64,000 nucleotides of DNA from Elmis aenea (Eukaryota > Arthropoda > Insecta > Coleoptera > Elmidae), in the NCBI GenBank assembly GCA_947652605.1, contig OX393577.1, positions 61,962,108 through 62,026,107 on the forward strand, in the 5' to 3' direction. The notes beneath the pieces were generated by a model that was given only the letters and a program-made list of their open reading frames with translations, had not been told where the DNA came from and did no database searches. Positions 1 through 11,984 of this stretch are shown here, piece after piece. A program made the translations under genes and the position numbers. How positions within the stretch are numbered: position 1 is the stretch's first letter; each line of letters opens with the position of its first letter.

Positions 1-1788
1 CCCAAATTGAATCTGTGATTTCTTGTAACGCTTTGACTATCTAAATATCACCAAAAAAAAATACAAAAGTAGCAAGTTCTACATCAATACACTAACAGAT
101 TGCATAAAATTGGCCCGGCTTATAAAGCTTTAACTAAAGAACCCAAACAATAACGCGAAAAGAAACCGCAAAAGCGAAATAAAAACAATTTAATTTTGTG
201 TAGGTACGTATGAGTTAGTTTCGACTGCTATGAACTGATTTGCGATGCGACTCGTTTTATTTTCCAAAATAAAGAATTGTTGTTAATTGAACAAGGCCGT
301 TTTTATTGATTCGTCCATTGAAAATTACGGGTTAGAGGTGTTGATCGCCATAATACTGTACATATGCATAACAAAGGCTTTGCCTCTCATACATATTCCG
401 TTATAACGATAATCATTATTAAGTATGAAGTCACGTACGAATTCCACAAATTATAACTGAACATATTGGCGAATTGAAATCAATATACAAGGACGTTTGT
501 TTACTGCATTGATTTATACTGTTTTTTACAGACTATTGGAACTTTTGGAAACTTCTGACAACAAAATTGCGTTAAATAAAATGTAAAAATCGCTAGTCAT
601 GTTGCCAAATTGTCAGTAACATACGTTTGACAACCAATTAATGAGCGAATTATTATTAACTAAGGTACTACCAATAGTCAAAACTTGTTTCAGTTTTTAA
701 TATCAAGCAGAGAGGAAGAATGATGTTTTTAATTAAAGAGCTTTTAACAATTTATTGTTTTGCAAGCATAACGCCGTTACTTTAAGTTTATTTTAACAAA
801 AAGTCAAGTTCTTTCAAATCTGCCAACGCTTACAAGTGAGCATCGAAGAGAAATTTTATTTTCAGGTTAAAACCTAGCACTTCCTTGTTTATTCACCTGA
901 TTATCCTTTTAAGTCAGTATTATTCTATTTGTTCTGCCAAAGCATGTTTATTTAACAACAGCCAATTTGAACAAAGCTTACTTCCTGCAAGTGATTTTGC
1001 CCGTACCTTCGTTTGAACAAACTACAACGTAAATAATTTAATCTCTTTATCTGCAACTGTACATGCGAATGCATCAGACAGTGTTATTCAATGACTTCAA
1101 TTACGGGTAAACAAACTTCATAAAAGTGAGGTAAACAGCATTACGACGGCTAAAAGAATCAGTGCACACCGTTTAAAAATGCTTATCGAAATACTCTTTA
1201 GCGTCTGTTGGATTTAAACGTGAGCTTTTAGTACTACTTTCGATTGACTGAAAAGACAAACACGCTTAGCGTTAGAGCAATTGTTGATTTGAGCACGATC
1301 GATTACGGACTGCAAATATTTAATGCTCAACTTTATAAACCGCTTTAGTCGGCTTCTAAGGGATTATTTTATAAGCTGTATTGCAGGCCCGTGCAATTTC
1401 TCAAGCAAAAGGGCCAATTGCAAATTTTATGAAATCGTAACGGGCCGCACTTTCTAGTGGATTTGGAGATTTTTCTAATTGTAAGTGTGAAGGGTCCGGA
1501 AAATTTTGAAACTGATTTTAATATGAGCAACGCAGTGACATACCTACAGAGAATTCACTAAAAAATTCGGTTTTAAATTTATTAGTCATAAGCGTACTTA
1601 ATTCGAAGCAATTTCCATTTTTAAGCAAAACTTTCTTATTGCATGGTAGGTGTCAGGCGTTTTGTTTAACTTTTTAATTTATTTACAAATATCACAAGAA
1701 GAAACCAATTATAAAATAATAAAATCAAATCAGAGTCACAATAAACCCAAATTGTAAGTGCATTAATCATAAAATTTAATGAATCATA
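1..1788. other. AT-rich intergenic DNA, no gene seen
   Basis: I see no coding region, RNA gene or repeat with clear ends. The sequence is AT-rich with stops in all frames and ends at the 8-bp duplication of the first hAT element. Confidence 0.6.
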
Positions 1789-1796
1789 TGTGAAAG

Positions 1797-3021
1797 CAGG
1801 GTTGAGCAGATTTAAATCAATTGATTTAAATCACGATTTAAATCATGATTTAAATCAAGTGATTTTTTAAAAAAAATTATTGATTTAAATCAAATGATTT
1901 TTTTTTTAAAATTATCAATTTAAATCACAGATTATATGAGTACAATATAATATTTATAATAAAACAAAATTGTATTACTATTAGTAATTAAATACACGAA
2001 ATGGTAAATAAACCATATCAATTTGCTCTTGTAAAGTAATATTCATTGTGGAAATGCAATATTTCAAAAAATAAATGACAAGTTTTTTACCTTAGCGAAG
2101 TGAACAGTCAGTTTTTTCAATTTCCACGGCACTCTATTGTTTCAATAACGATTTGAAGAAAAATGGCGAATATCTCGAAAAGTACAAGTTTTGGGTATAG
2201 GAACATACTTAACAAAATATGAAGCTCTTTTAAAGACGAATTCGATGACATAAAAAAAAACAGGGGTTCGCATTTGAAAAAATCGAGTTAGGAGCTTTTG
2301 AAAATCATGGAAGTTGCCACCTATTTATAAACACCCCTGTATGTGTGATTCAAATTTTTTCATATCGAGCGAACAGAGAAATTTTTTCTGCATGTCCATA
2401 CCAAATTACAACCCTGTACTTCAAAATAACTTCAGGAGAATTTTTTAAATAAAGACTTAAAACCTTGAATAATTAAGAAAATTATTTTTTTTTACAACGT
2501 CGTATAAAAAACCTGTAGTATTTTATATTGATGCAAAGCTAAAATTAAGGCTGTCAAAAATATAAAATAAAAAATTGGGTGTTGTATTTGAAATTTAAAA
2601 GTTGCTATTAGTTCCAGAAAGGTGACTCACCCTGTATATTTGAAAATATTTTTATTGTGTTGTTTAGAAAACACTCAAAAACTGTATAAAATAGCATTTG
2701 AATCAACTTCATATCTCAAGCCGTTTAGCCACAATCGACCGATCCCGCACTAATGACGCTGTATATAATTAATTAAACATCACCATGTAGCACTGATTTT
2801 TTCAATATTCTTAATCATATTTAATTTTGACAAAAATTCAGCAATGAATTAAATATATTGGTTATTAAATATATTAGCACAAAACAGAAATAGCATGTGA
2901 ATATGTCACTAAATTCGATAATATGGTATATCTGATTTAAATCAAAAAAAATCTGATTTAAATCAAATAAATCGATTTTTTTGATTAAAAAAAAAAAAAA
3001 TCATAATTTTTATCCACCCTG
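1797..3021. mobile_element. hAT-type non-autonomous element with 8-bp target duplication
   Basis: The element starts CAGGGTTGAGCAGATTT and ends ATCCACCCTG, so the outermost CAGGGT is inverted at the two ends. It lies between perfect copies of TGTGAAAG at 1789-1796 and 3022-3029. An 8-bp duplication with CAG-type ends is the hallmark of hAT. Both subterminal zones carry repeats of the palindromic word GATTTAAATC (1809-1857 and 2934-2967), probably transposase binding sites. I find no transposase remnant in the 1.2 kb, so it looks non-autonomous. A fragment ending CACCCTGTATAT at about 2628-2640 may be an older repeat nested inside. hAT assignment is firm; the family is not known. Confidence 0.85.
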
Positions 3022-3029
3022 TGTGAAAG

Positions 3030-4364
3030 TAATCGGTCGATTAGCTAAGGCCGATTAATCGTTTAGCTTATTGATGTATTCTTAGTTTAAATTATTATCA
3101 AACCTTTACAAAATTGAGTGAGAGTTATTCAGTTTTAGCCAAGACAACTAAGGAAAATATTTTTAATGGTTTAAAAAATGATGCATAATAAAAACATTAT
3201 AAGCAGAAACGCTTACGAACAATTCAAGACTTTTACGAAAATTTTATTGCAAAAATTTGATACCATAAATATTATTTAAATTGCAATTTAAACATTAAAA
3301 CAGTGTTCGATTAACGTTTGATCTTTACCAAATTTCAAATTTTTTAAATGTGCAGATTAACTTTAACCCCCAACGCGCCAAGTTTCATTAACTTAAAAAT
3401 TGGGTTCCCTTACTTTATAATGCATTCATCACTTACCTAGGCAAAGGCCTTATTTAGCATTATAAAGTAAGTAAAAAGGAGCCTAGGGAATACTCGCCTA
3501 ATTTATTAAAATTGTTGCAGTCGAACCAAAGCTTCAAATGCGGGAAAGTTGAAAGTATGCAAACAAGAAAGTGAATCAAGTAATGGAAAAAAGGAGTGCT
3601 AGTTAATGATACATAAAGAATGCAAAAAATTCGCTCGCAAAATGCGAAAAGCGGAATTGAGAATAATAGGGAATGGGGGGAAGCAATTCAGACTCGAAAA
3701 AACAAGGCGGCTCATATCGGGGGCTGAGCGCGTTACGTCTAAAAATCTAACTAATATATCTCACTACGAAAATCTAAATATTTTCCTGTTTTGTCAGGTC
3801 TTTTATTGCGCTTTTTACAGTCTGGTTATTTTTCATACCACCTTACAAATTTAAAGCGAGGAAATTCGCAAAAACTTGTTTCACTTTTCATTTAAGCATC
3901 ATTGCTTACGTTTATATATCATTCCATACCATTTTGTACATGACAGCTTTTATAAAGTAACTTACATTCCTTTAATATTAAAAACAAATAATTCAAATAG
4001 CTTTGAATAAGTCATTTACATAGCGTACATCCATAAAGAACCTCTTTTTAAAATGCTAGATCAGTTTGAAGTCTCTCGTAGCTTCATCAATAGCAATTTT
4101 ATTTATTTAAAAAAAAAATAGATGAAGGACTTAAAGGTCAAGCTAAATTTATTGAGAATAAAATGAAATGGTACACCTTAAAGAGGGAAATTCGCACCTT
4201 CATATTTTAAGTTCTTGACCTGTTGTCTTACGTATAATTGTTAAAATCAAGTTGGTTAAAACCTAGTTTATTAATTTCTTAAGATAATAAAAGTTGTGAA
4301 AAAATTGTGTTTACCAGTAAGCATTTTTAAATTATGATTTACAACGGTTTTTAAGAGAATAAGC
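3030..4364. other. Intergenic; one short hairpin
   Basis: No supported gene. An 82-codon open frame at 3606-3854 shows no family features. A 15-bp inverted repeat (CTTACTTTATAATGC at 3409-3423 against 3457-3471) could form a hairpin with a 33-nt loop; it may be the core of an old MITE. Confidence 0.5.
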
Positions 4365-4372
4365 ACCTATGA

Positions 4373-5579
4373 CAGGGGTGGCGAACCTTTTTATGTTCGC
4401 GTGCCAGTTTTTAAGAATTTTAACATTTTGAAATGCTGGCGTGGCAGGTAACTTTTGCAATGAATGAAAAAAAAAACATTACTGATTGTGAGGAGGTGAA
4501 GAGTTAATATTACAATATTTGCATTTAATGATTATTTTTTATTGACTACTAATAGAAATTTGTAATTAAACAACAACAACTTAAGATACATAATTAAATT
4601 TTAAAAGAAATATTAAATATTTTACCAATAGAAAGATATAATTAGACAAAAATAATAATTGCACATTACATGTGTTTACTTTTCAAACAACATAAATTAA
4701 GTAGGTACCTACATTAAGAATTAAAATATGAGTTTTTCATTCGATTTTTTGTTGTTGAATGCATTTTGGTAAGTTTTTTATATCAAGTTGGTATTTCGTT
4801 ACTTTTAATAAAATGCTTGCTGAACTAGATCAGTTAATGTATTTCTGAATTTATTTTTTATCAAATTCATTTGTGAAAACAGTGACTCATATGCATATGT
4901 GAAAGAAAATATAGTTAAAATAGCCGACGCTAATTTCTTTAAAGATTTGAACTCTTGTGGAATCGATTGTCAGCCATTAATAATTTTGCTTTCGGCATTA
5001 TTATTTATTTTTTCCTTAAAACGTTCCCTTTCCATAATCTGTAAATTTTCCCTTAAGTCAATAAACTATTGATTCCAAATTGCACTCGAATCAAAATCAA
5101 TTAATTGCATTTCGAAGTTTTCTAATTTTAACTATCCAAAAATTTTCAAATCAAGTTCATTAACTTCAATTATGTTTGGGTAAATTATGAATTCAGATAT
5201 TTTTAGATTGAGAAAATCGCGAAGAAAATTCATCTATTAATAATTCCACCAGCTGTGGTTAAATCTTCAGTACATTGAATTTGATTTATTTCAATTTGAC
5301 GTGTCCGATTTTCTATAACAAAATTTAAATTTGGAAAATATTTGAAGGCATGAGAAGCAATATCTCGTTTAAATACTTGTAGTTTTGTTTAAAATTCGCA
5401 GTTTCAAAACAAAATGCATGTATTTTATTTGAATAAAAATAATTTCGTGTTATTCATTCAGTATTTAAAAAAAGTATTTATTTTAGAAAAATTTTAGAAA
5501 AACAACTATTCTCCCGTGTGGCAATAAAATTTTTCTACGTGCCAGCTGTAGCACGCGTGCTATAGGTTCGCCACCCCTA
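4373..5579 (-). mobile_element. hAT element with decayed transposase
   Basis: The ends are inverted: CAGGGGTGGCGAACC at 4373-4387 and its complement GGTTCGCCACCCCT ending at about 5579. Flanking copies ACCTATGA (4365-4372) and ACCTATGT (5580-5587) match at 7 of 8 positions, as expected for an aged hAT duplication. CAGGGGTGG ends are typical of hAT families. The interior carries the C-terminal part of a hAT transposase on the minus strand, listed separately, so this is a relic of an autonomous or internally deleted copy rather than a pure MITE. Confidence 0.9.
4805..5098 (-). pseudogene. hAT transposase C-terminal (dimerisation) remnant
   Basis: Reading the minus strand from 5098, the frame gives W-x-x-x-FIDLRENLQ, a stop at an NG* break near 4975, then a run ending YAYESLFSQMNLIKNKF and RNTLTD before a stop at 4805. 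The pattern aromatic-x-x-CE-x-x-F-S-x-(M/L)-x-x-I-K-x-K-x-R-x-x-LTD is the hAT C-terminal dimerisation region, and the W..FI.LR segment precedes it in these proteins. Here the usual Cys-Glu is Tyr-Glu. Internal stops near 5067 and 4975 make it a pseudogene. The N-terminal BED finger and catalytic region are not recognisable upstream. In life the protein would cut and join the ends of the enclosing element in the nucleus. Confidence 0.8.
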
Positions 5580-5820
5580 ACCTATGTGAAGAGTTTAGAT
5601 TCAGGATTTAGTAAACAAGCTTCTTCCTCGGATAAAATTTACCGCTTGCATAAAGAATTTGAACGCGAAAGAATTTTATGTAGCATCTTAAAAGCACAAA
5701 AGTTACAAAAAAAAAACATATTGCTTTTAAAAAGATCATTGAAGATGATAACTACATGGTAGTACAACATTAACTTAACCGTCCGTTGGTCGCAATGCCC
5801 CTAAGATCGTTAGTCGCAAT

Positions 5821-6605
5821 TAGGGATTCTGTCCCGGGAATTCCCGGGACTTTCTTAGTCTCGAGTCCCGGGACATTTAGTTCGAGACTCGAGACGAGAC
5901 TTCAATGTTACAGAACACTGAAATTTATTTTTTATACTTCTAATTTTTAAACAAATTTTACTGCCACGAGTTTAGCAAAAATATTTTTATATTTTTATGT
6001 TTTAAAGTTTAAGGAGAATTGTTAAGTTTATAAGTTAAAATATATTTTACTTATGCCTGTTATGTATAAAACTTAAGGGAAAATTGTTAATTTTATTTAA
6101 AATAGGTATTTACTTGGAAATATATATTTTATTAACTGTAGACTAAAGACTAAATTAAAAATAATAATAATAATAATACTATACTTTATTCATAAAATAA
6201 ATGCTTCAAAACAAAATCCGTGAATATAGTTTAATTTAAAAAAAAAAAAAAAAATTATAAGTTAGCCGCGTTCTGTCAACTGTCACGACCGATTCACGAT
6301 TACGATACGTTCAAAGAAGCAATTTTAAGTATTAGTCTGTGCTTTCAGAAACAATGTCACTGTATAGTGTATAGTAATAATTGTTTTTTTACTAAGAAAA
6401 TAGCTGTTGCATTTTCACTATATGAATATTGCATCATATTTCTTGCTATTTATGAAATCTTCCGTTTTTGAAGGGTTATACCTCCATTTTCTAGTGGGTA
6501 AATAAAATTCGCAAAAGTCTCGAAGTCCCGGGAATTCCCGGGACTTTGATAAAAAAAAGTCTCGAGTTCCGGGACTTAAAAAATTGTCGAGACTCAGAAT
6601 CCCTA
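5821..6605. mobile_element. hAT-type MITE with CCCGGG palindromes
   Basis: Terminal inverted repeats TAGGGATTCTG (5821-5831 and the complement ending 6605) lie between perfect 8-bp copies of GTCGCAAT (5813-5820 and 6606-6613). Each end holds the perfect 20-bp palindrome GTCCCGGGAATTCCCGGGAC (5831-5850 and 6525-6544), followed by degenerate GTCTCGAG words. The interior is AT-rich and noncoding; short minus-strand open frames at the right end are only readings of the terminal repeat. Eight-base duplication supports hAT; the TAGGG end is less usual than CAGGG but known in the superfamily. Confidence 0.85.
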
Positions 6606-6613
6606 GTCGCAAT

Positions 6614-7785
6614 GTATGAAGGAGATTCGTGAATCTTTTGTATCAAGCTATTTTGACATGATTTTTCAAGAAAATTAATTGCACAGACCACATTCAATTT
6701 TTTAGAGAATGAGAGTAAAAGAGTAGTATTATCACCCTACTGTAGATCTTTGAGTAACAACAACGCAATCAATTGGAAGTCAAAATGACACTAAAGGTAT
6801 ACACAAACAGATCTAGACAGTGTTGCCGCATATAATTTAATAAAATTGGCTACCTTTATTATCCAGGGCGCCCACTCGAGGGTTAGGAAACTATAAATGA
6901 TATAAAATCTTGGAATTATATCAAAGTATCTACAAAATTTTGTCTATTTTATCAATAAATATGAGGCAGGTTATAAAATCTGTATGGTTTTTGCATCTAA
7001 TCTAGTTTTCTATGTAAATTACAATGCTGTGCAAATTCAATTATTGTAATATGACAATACTGTTGCGAAATGGTATTAGTTTGTATTGTAAAATTCACAA
7101 AGAACTGTACTGCTTTTCGAAATTGCCTTCTAGAGCCATAATATTGTAGCTGAATGAGTGAACCGAAGCTGTTACCTTTGCACGTAAATTAAAATTTCCT
7201 ATTTGTACCTCTCGCGTTTTCTTCAGTTCCGATTATTAACGTTCGCAGTCATCTTTCCGCAAGTAATTTTGCATTTACTGTTACTCTCTTGAGAGTTTTA
7301 CTTATTACATTTTTTTGACGCCAGCTTCAGGTTATATTAAAGCCCTGCTCTCAGTGAACACCATTTTTTGTCTTTATAAATTGTTAATTATAACGGACGG
7401 CTTTGTAAAATTTTTCGTTTAATTTATGCTAATAAAAACTGCGCGTGCACGAAAAAAAATTATATTCGTTTGAAAATTAACACTTGAAATAGGGCGTGTT
7501 TGTTGCGTAATTAAATTACATATTAATATACAAATTTTAATATTAAAACACCTTTTTCTTCCCCCTTAGAGTTGCTTTTAATACATCACTCATATATTTT
7601 GTAATTTTTTTTTCGTAGCCTTTTTTAATTTCAACTTTTCGATTGTCATTTCAGTTCGCTAAAGCTAATCATATTTTTCCGACTGAAAAAAAGAACGAAG
7701 GGATTTTAATGTAAAAAAGTAAATTATACTTTATGATTAAAAGTAAAAAAGTCTTTTAATTTTTAACTGGTAGAGTGACTTTTGG
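6614..7785. other. Intergenic, no feature seen
   Basis: No gene or repeat with definable ends. AT-rich, all frames closed. Confidence 0.5.
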
Positions 7786-7836
7786 CTCACTCTGTATTTG
7801 TTATACAACTAGTGCAGAAAAATGAATGTAATTCAA

Positions 7837-8110
7837 TGATTTCGTAAACAAGTGATGTTTGCTATTATTAAACAACTAAACGTCATTGTTAAGTAAATTC
7901 TGCAACAGCCGCTACGTTTTACCTCTTACAAAGTAATATTCTAACACATTAAACTTTTCAAAGAGATCAAATTTGGCCATGTTCACAATACCACAATAAA
8001 CAATTTTAAAATAAAAAATAATACAGGGATTTGCTTTAAAGTTAAAAAATTTACTTCGAAATGACGTTTAGTTGTTTAATAATTCCAAACATCACTTGTT
8101 TACGAAATCA
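7837..8110. repeat. Inverted repeat, 50-bp arms
   Basis: Arm 7837-7886 (includes CGTAAACAAGTGATGTTTG) is the complement of 8061-8110 with only a few mismatches, leaving a 174-nt loop. The structure sits beside a dispersed repeat that ends at 8585, so the whole 7.79-8.59 kb stretch may be one element with an internal hairpin. Confidence 0.75.
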
Positions 8111-8399
8111 TGGCTAACTTTGATGATCTAATTTTTACAAAATTAGCCATATCTTGGCTATTTTTTGCAACAAATATAAAAAACTGTATATTTTTGAAAA
8201 GCTAAAAAAATGCTTTTTCACATAAAGTCATGGCCAACTAGGGTTTCCACTTAAAAAAATGCAAGTTTACTCCATATCTCAAAATTCCAGATGGCTAAGA
8301 AAAATTTACTTTTGTTTTTAAATTAAGCATAAAAATCTGTATAAGAAACCTTTACAACAGTTTGTTCTAATTTAATAAATAAAGAACTTACAGTAAATT

Positions 8400-8590
8400 T
8401 TCAAAAATGATGAAATTTCATTTTTCGTCTGTAGTGCCAAAATGGAATCCGATAGAAAAAATCTGATTGCACAGGCGTTATTTTCTCAAAAAAATAGCCC
8501 AAGAGACCGAAATCACATTTTCGCTATCTATTGGGGTAACCGAGATACCCCGTAAAACATTCGAATTTGGTCCACCCTGTATACTGGTCA
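8400..8590 (-). repeat. Dispersed repeat with TACAGGGTG header
   Basis: Read on the minus strand from 8586 it starts TATACAGGGTGGACCAAATT, followed by a GGGGTATCTCGG word. The same sequence returns on the plus strand at 48574-48676 plus 49272-49365, there split by an insertion, and in part at 39437-39480. It therefore serves as the empty-site reference for that insertion. No coding content is seen, and the class is unknown. Confidence 0.75.
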
Positions 8591-8599
8591 ATTAAAAGT

Positions 8600-9554
8600 A
8601 CATAACTTCAAAGAATGCATTGAGATTGACTTACCAATTAGTCGATGTTTAGCGATATAAACGGTTGGATCGATATCTGAAACAGAAAAAAAGCAAATCA
8701 TCTTCATGCTACATTAAGAATGCTCGAAAAATAAATTCAAGTAGCGGCATTCTGTGAATGTACACTGGAAGTTAAGGTAACTGGTTTTGAATTTTTTCGA
8801 TTTTAATTAAGACAAAAACCGCGTCCAAAGAAAATATTTCACCGAGTAAGAATTTTAAGTTTGTACGTATTTTAACTTGTGAAACAAGATATTGCTTTTA
8901 ACTCCGAATTTTATAAATTAGCAATCATAACAGAAACTCGAAAGGGCAGTCGATTCACATCATGCGAACCGTGAAACGGAAATGATACCAAAAGACAATA
9001 TTAAATATGACAACATCATTTTAAAAGTATAGATGAGAAAGCGTTTCAATTTATCAAAAAATCCAATATTGTAAGAGATTCATTGGATTTTATATTTACT
9101 TTTCAGATATCCTGATCGGAATTCTATAGGATATTTCATTTAAACGCAATAAGGATAAGCGACATCTAAACCAATATTTATAAAGTGCTTCGCGCAGTGC
9201 GACGTTTTACCGCGAAATAAACACATCACAGCGATGAAAACAAATAATGGCAAAAGAGGTTACATCAAATAACAACAAAATGTTTCTATACCCGGTATTC
9301 AACAAATTTAACCGAGATATAAACTCTAGGAAACGATATTGCATTTATATTAACAGAAAGTTATTAAAAATGGTTTTGAATTCGTGCCGAAAACTGCATG
9401 TAGCTTCATAAGCTACAAACCCATGTAATTTCAATAAGAGATATCTGTACAAACCCACAAACAACATATTTATAATTTTTAAAAACACAGCAAATTTAAG
9501 ACTGCCTCTACAAAAGAGTACTTGATACCATTTCAAAAGCACGGTTAAGAATTT
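8600..9554. other. Intergenic, no feature seen
   Basis: No supported gene or repeat. A 65-codon minus-strand open frame at 9345-9542 has no recognisable feature. Confidence 0.5.
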
Positions 9555-9703
9555 TGTTTTGTTTTGTTACAATTAACTAATCTAGTAGTAACGACTAATC
9601 TATAGGTTTCATTTAACCTTATCAACTTAAATATTATTAGCTAAAAAGTCCCCTTAGTCCTTGCTTGGACTCTATATACAAAACACTTCACTTAGCGCTG
9701 CTT

Positions 9704-10375
9704 TTACACGTTCATCCTACACAACTCGAAGGATTCGGTTCTTTGCAACCTTCTCACTACATTTACGTCCAGAAGTTGGTGTACCACTCTGCTGTTATGG
9801 GTAAGTAGCCTTGTTTGATGATTCCTTGCTAGCCTCTTGATTTCCTCCTTAACAGTGGGAATATTCAAGTCTCTATGAAGGTCATCTTTCCTCACGTACC
9901 ATGGTGCTCCCACAATATCTCGCAGAACTTTATTTTGGATATTTTGAATTTCTTTTAAGCTGGTTTTACTCGAGCAACCCCAAAGCTGAGCCCCATAGAT
10001 CCAAACAAGCTTCTGTATCTTATAATACAGTAGTAATTTGTTTTGTGTGGACATCTGAGATTTTCTTCCCAGCATCCAGTACATTTTTTTTATACCTAAC
10101 GTTGAGTTCTTTCCTTTTTTTTATAAAATGTTCCTTCCACTTCAGTTTTGCGTCAAGAATCATACATAAGTACTTGGCAGGGTTGCTATAGGGAGTAACA
10201 TTATTATTTATTTTGATTGACACATACTTGTTATGACTTGTATTGTAAGTGAAGTTGATATGTATTGACTTAGTTTCATCTTTCATATATTCGAATTCTC
10301 CACTTTTTTAGTTCAGGAGCTAAGTGTATTCATTGCTTTGTGTTTGCAGCTTATAGGCTGCTTCTTTACTGTTTA
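9704..10375 (-). pseudogene. Jockey reverse transcriptase, C-terminal part
   Basis: Two overlapping frames join by a frameshift near 10050. The first (10286 down) reads KSIHINFTYNT then KYLCMILDAKLKWKEH, the YLG(M/V)xLDxxLxWxxH motif downstream of the RT catalytic site. The second (10084-9704) reads NKLLLYYKIQKLVWIYGAQLWG, shown here only as its halves NKLLLYYKIQ and IYGAQLWG, then LRDIVGAPWYV and LHRDLNIPTVKEEI, which are characteristic of Jockey-clade proteins. The protein would copy the LINE RNA into DNA at the target site. The Gly of YLG is Cys here, and the frame is broken, so it is dead. A homologous stretch is at 54330-54945. Confidence 0.85.
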
Positions 10376-10831
10376 GCCTAGTTTTCATTAGTAGAGTTAG
10401 TAGTGGAGGGTACTAGGATACTTTTTATCCAAACTACTCTACTCTATCGAATTTGGTAAAGTACCCGTTCAGACGCAAATGTAAAATTATGTGATAGAGT
10501 AGTCATACAGTGAGTGCAAAATTGAAATCACAAAAATGAATATCAGCCGTATTTTTTGGGTTTTAGGGAAGTGTTTGATAAACATTGCTGACATTTTGCT
10601 GAGGAAATTGACTGTAGCTGCTAAGAAAGAACAAAATAGAACCAAAAAAATATGGATTAGAGATTGTATTAAAAACAGGTGTAATTAGGGAGCATTAGCT
10701 CTCCTTTTGAAGGAACTTGCTGAAGAGAACACAAGAGTATAAATTGTGCATGAAAATGACTTCGGAAAACTTTGAGACATTCAAGGATATTTAGTACTTG
10801 CCCAAGCTAACTGTCCTAATGAAAACTAGGC
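10376..10831 (+). mobile_element. PIF/Harbinger element nested in the Jockey LINE
   Basis: Perfect 16-bp ends GCCTAGTTTTCATTAG (10376-10391) and the complement (10816-10831) extend with a few mismatches to about 25 bp. TTTA flanks both sides (10372-10375 and 10832-10835), compatible with the TTA-type duplication of Harbinger. Removing it rejoins the Jockey frame around a TNK...AAYKLQ segment. The plus strand carries a Harbinger transposase start, listed next. Confidence 0.8.
10570..10790 (+). pseudogene. Harbinger transposase N-terminal remnant
   Basis: The plus-strand frame reads KKIWIRDCIKNRCN, stop, GALALLLKELAEENTR, then after a frameshift EYKLCMKMTSENFETF. This fits the Harbinger N-terminal pattern (K/R-rich)-W-(V/I)-R-x-x-I-x-x-R-x-x-x-G-A-x-x-x-L-x-x-E-L followed by F-x-R/K-M-T/S-x-x-x-F. 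The nuclease core with its DDE residues is absent, so the copy is an internally deleted relic mobilised, if ever, in trans. Identity rests on motif order, not on a database search. Confidence 0.7.
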
Positions 10832-10844
10832 TTTATTAGTGCCA

Positions 10845-11215
10845 GTTGTTAGTAGAGCTGTATGATCAGCGAAAGCTGCTAATGTTGCTCCCTTAGTCTT
10901 CGGAATGTCACAGGTATACAGCACTGGGCCTAACACGCTTCCCCGTGGCACACCGGCTCTGATCCCTTTAAAGGGAGTAATCGTCTTCGTGCTTTATTCT
11001 GAATAATCTTCCTGTTACATAAGACTGTAATCTGTACGTACTCATATGGAAATATTTTTTTTAATCTTGTGCATAATCCCCTCATGTCACACCTTGTCGA
11101 AAGCTTTAGCGACATCGAAAAATATTGCAGAGCATATCTGGTTTTCCTCATACGCTTTTTCAATTACATACGTGATTCGATAACACTGATCTGTGGTAAA
11201 CGTCAAGAATTAATA
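10845..11215 (-). pseudogene. Jockey reverse transcriptase core remnant
   Basis: Minus-strand frames give ICSAIFFDVAKAFDKV, then RAGVPRGSVLGPVLY, then LAAFADHTALL. These are RT motifs A (F-x-D-V-x-K-A-F-D), B (GVPQGSVLGP) and C (FADD). Motif C has the second Asp changed to His, which would abolish catalysis, and the tract between A and B is shorter than normal with frameshifts. It continues, after the Harbinger insertion, into the C-terminal part at 9704-10375. Confidence 0.85.
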
Positions 11216-11960
11216 TATCATCAGCAACATTTTTACCATACCTCAAACAGGCAATATCTTTTTAATTCAACGCAATCAGTTTCAGGTTTTAGTGACGTTT
11301 GGCATTGATAATGTCTTTGTCAAGTTTTTGCGCTGCAGCGTTCAAATTAATTATCAAATAAGATTCCGAAATGCAAGCCAATCATGCTATTTTAATGGAC
11401 GTTTCAGATGCAAAGATAAACCAGTCGAGGTCAACTTTTTCGTTCTAAAATTATGTAAATTAGAGCAGTATAAAAAGGTGTTATATTTTTCGTTTTGCTA
11501 TATAAATAAGCAATAACTTTACATGAAAAAGCTTTAATCGGTCAATTAGTAGTTATGTTGTTGAAAAAATTAATTATGTTTACAATTAAAACTGTAGTAA
11601 AGTCTTAAAGATTATTAAAATTTTAAAATTGCATTGCTAGTGCTAAGATGAATATTCATGAGATTTTTTTTCCTAAGTAATTGACATAGTTTGATAGAAA
11701 TAAGATAAACAAATAATCTAGACAATCTAGGGTGTGCGTAATGAACACCAGATAATGCAAATTAGATCATTAATTCGAAAAGTATTTAACATGATTCTGT
11801 TTAATTTAATAAAATAATTAATAGCTCAACAGTAGAAGGAATAACTGAGTTATATTGTTTATGGGTATATTTAGATATCATACCAGCATTAAGAGTAATA
11901 TGTTGCCGTTAAATTTATTTTTATGTAAAAAAAAAACAAACAAACAGTAGATATTAAAAA
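11216..11960. other. Intergenic, no feature seen
   Basis: No gene or clear repeat. A 74-codon frame at 11292-11516 shows no family features. Confidence 0.5.
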
Positions 11961-11984
11961 CGAAATTAGAATTGTTGTCCTTGT

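Larger units (their letters stand above)
9555..11215 (-). mobile_element. Jockey-clade LINE remnant, 5'-truncated
   Basis: On the minus strand the parts appear in LINE order: reverse transcriptase core near 11.1-10.85 kb, post-core near 10.29-9.70 kb, then a noncoding 3' tail ending in an A-rich AAAACAAAACAAAA run (complement of about 9556-9570). The order and wording match Jockey-type elements of insects. The element is interrupted at 10376-10831 by a Harbinger transposon. No 5' part, ORF1 or endonuclease is present, consistent with the usual 5' truncation of LINE copies. Confidence 0.85.

Noticed and set aside
3606..3854. 82-codon open frame
   Set aside because: Lys/Arg-rich start and hydrophobic end without motif; nothing else supports a gene.
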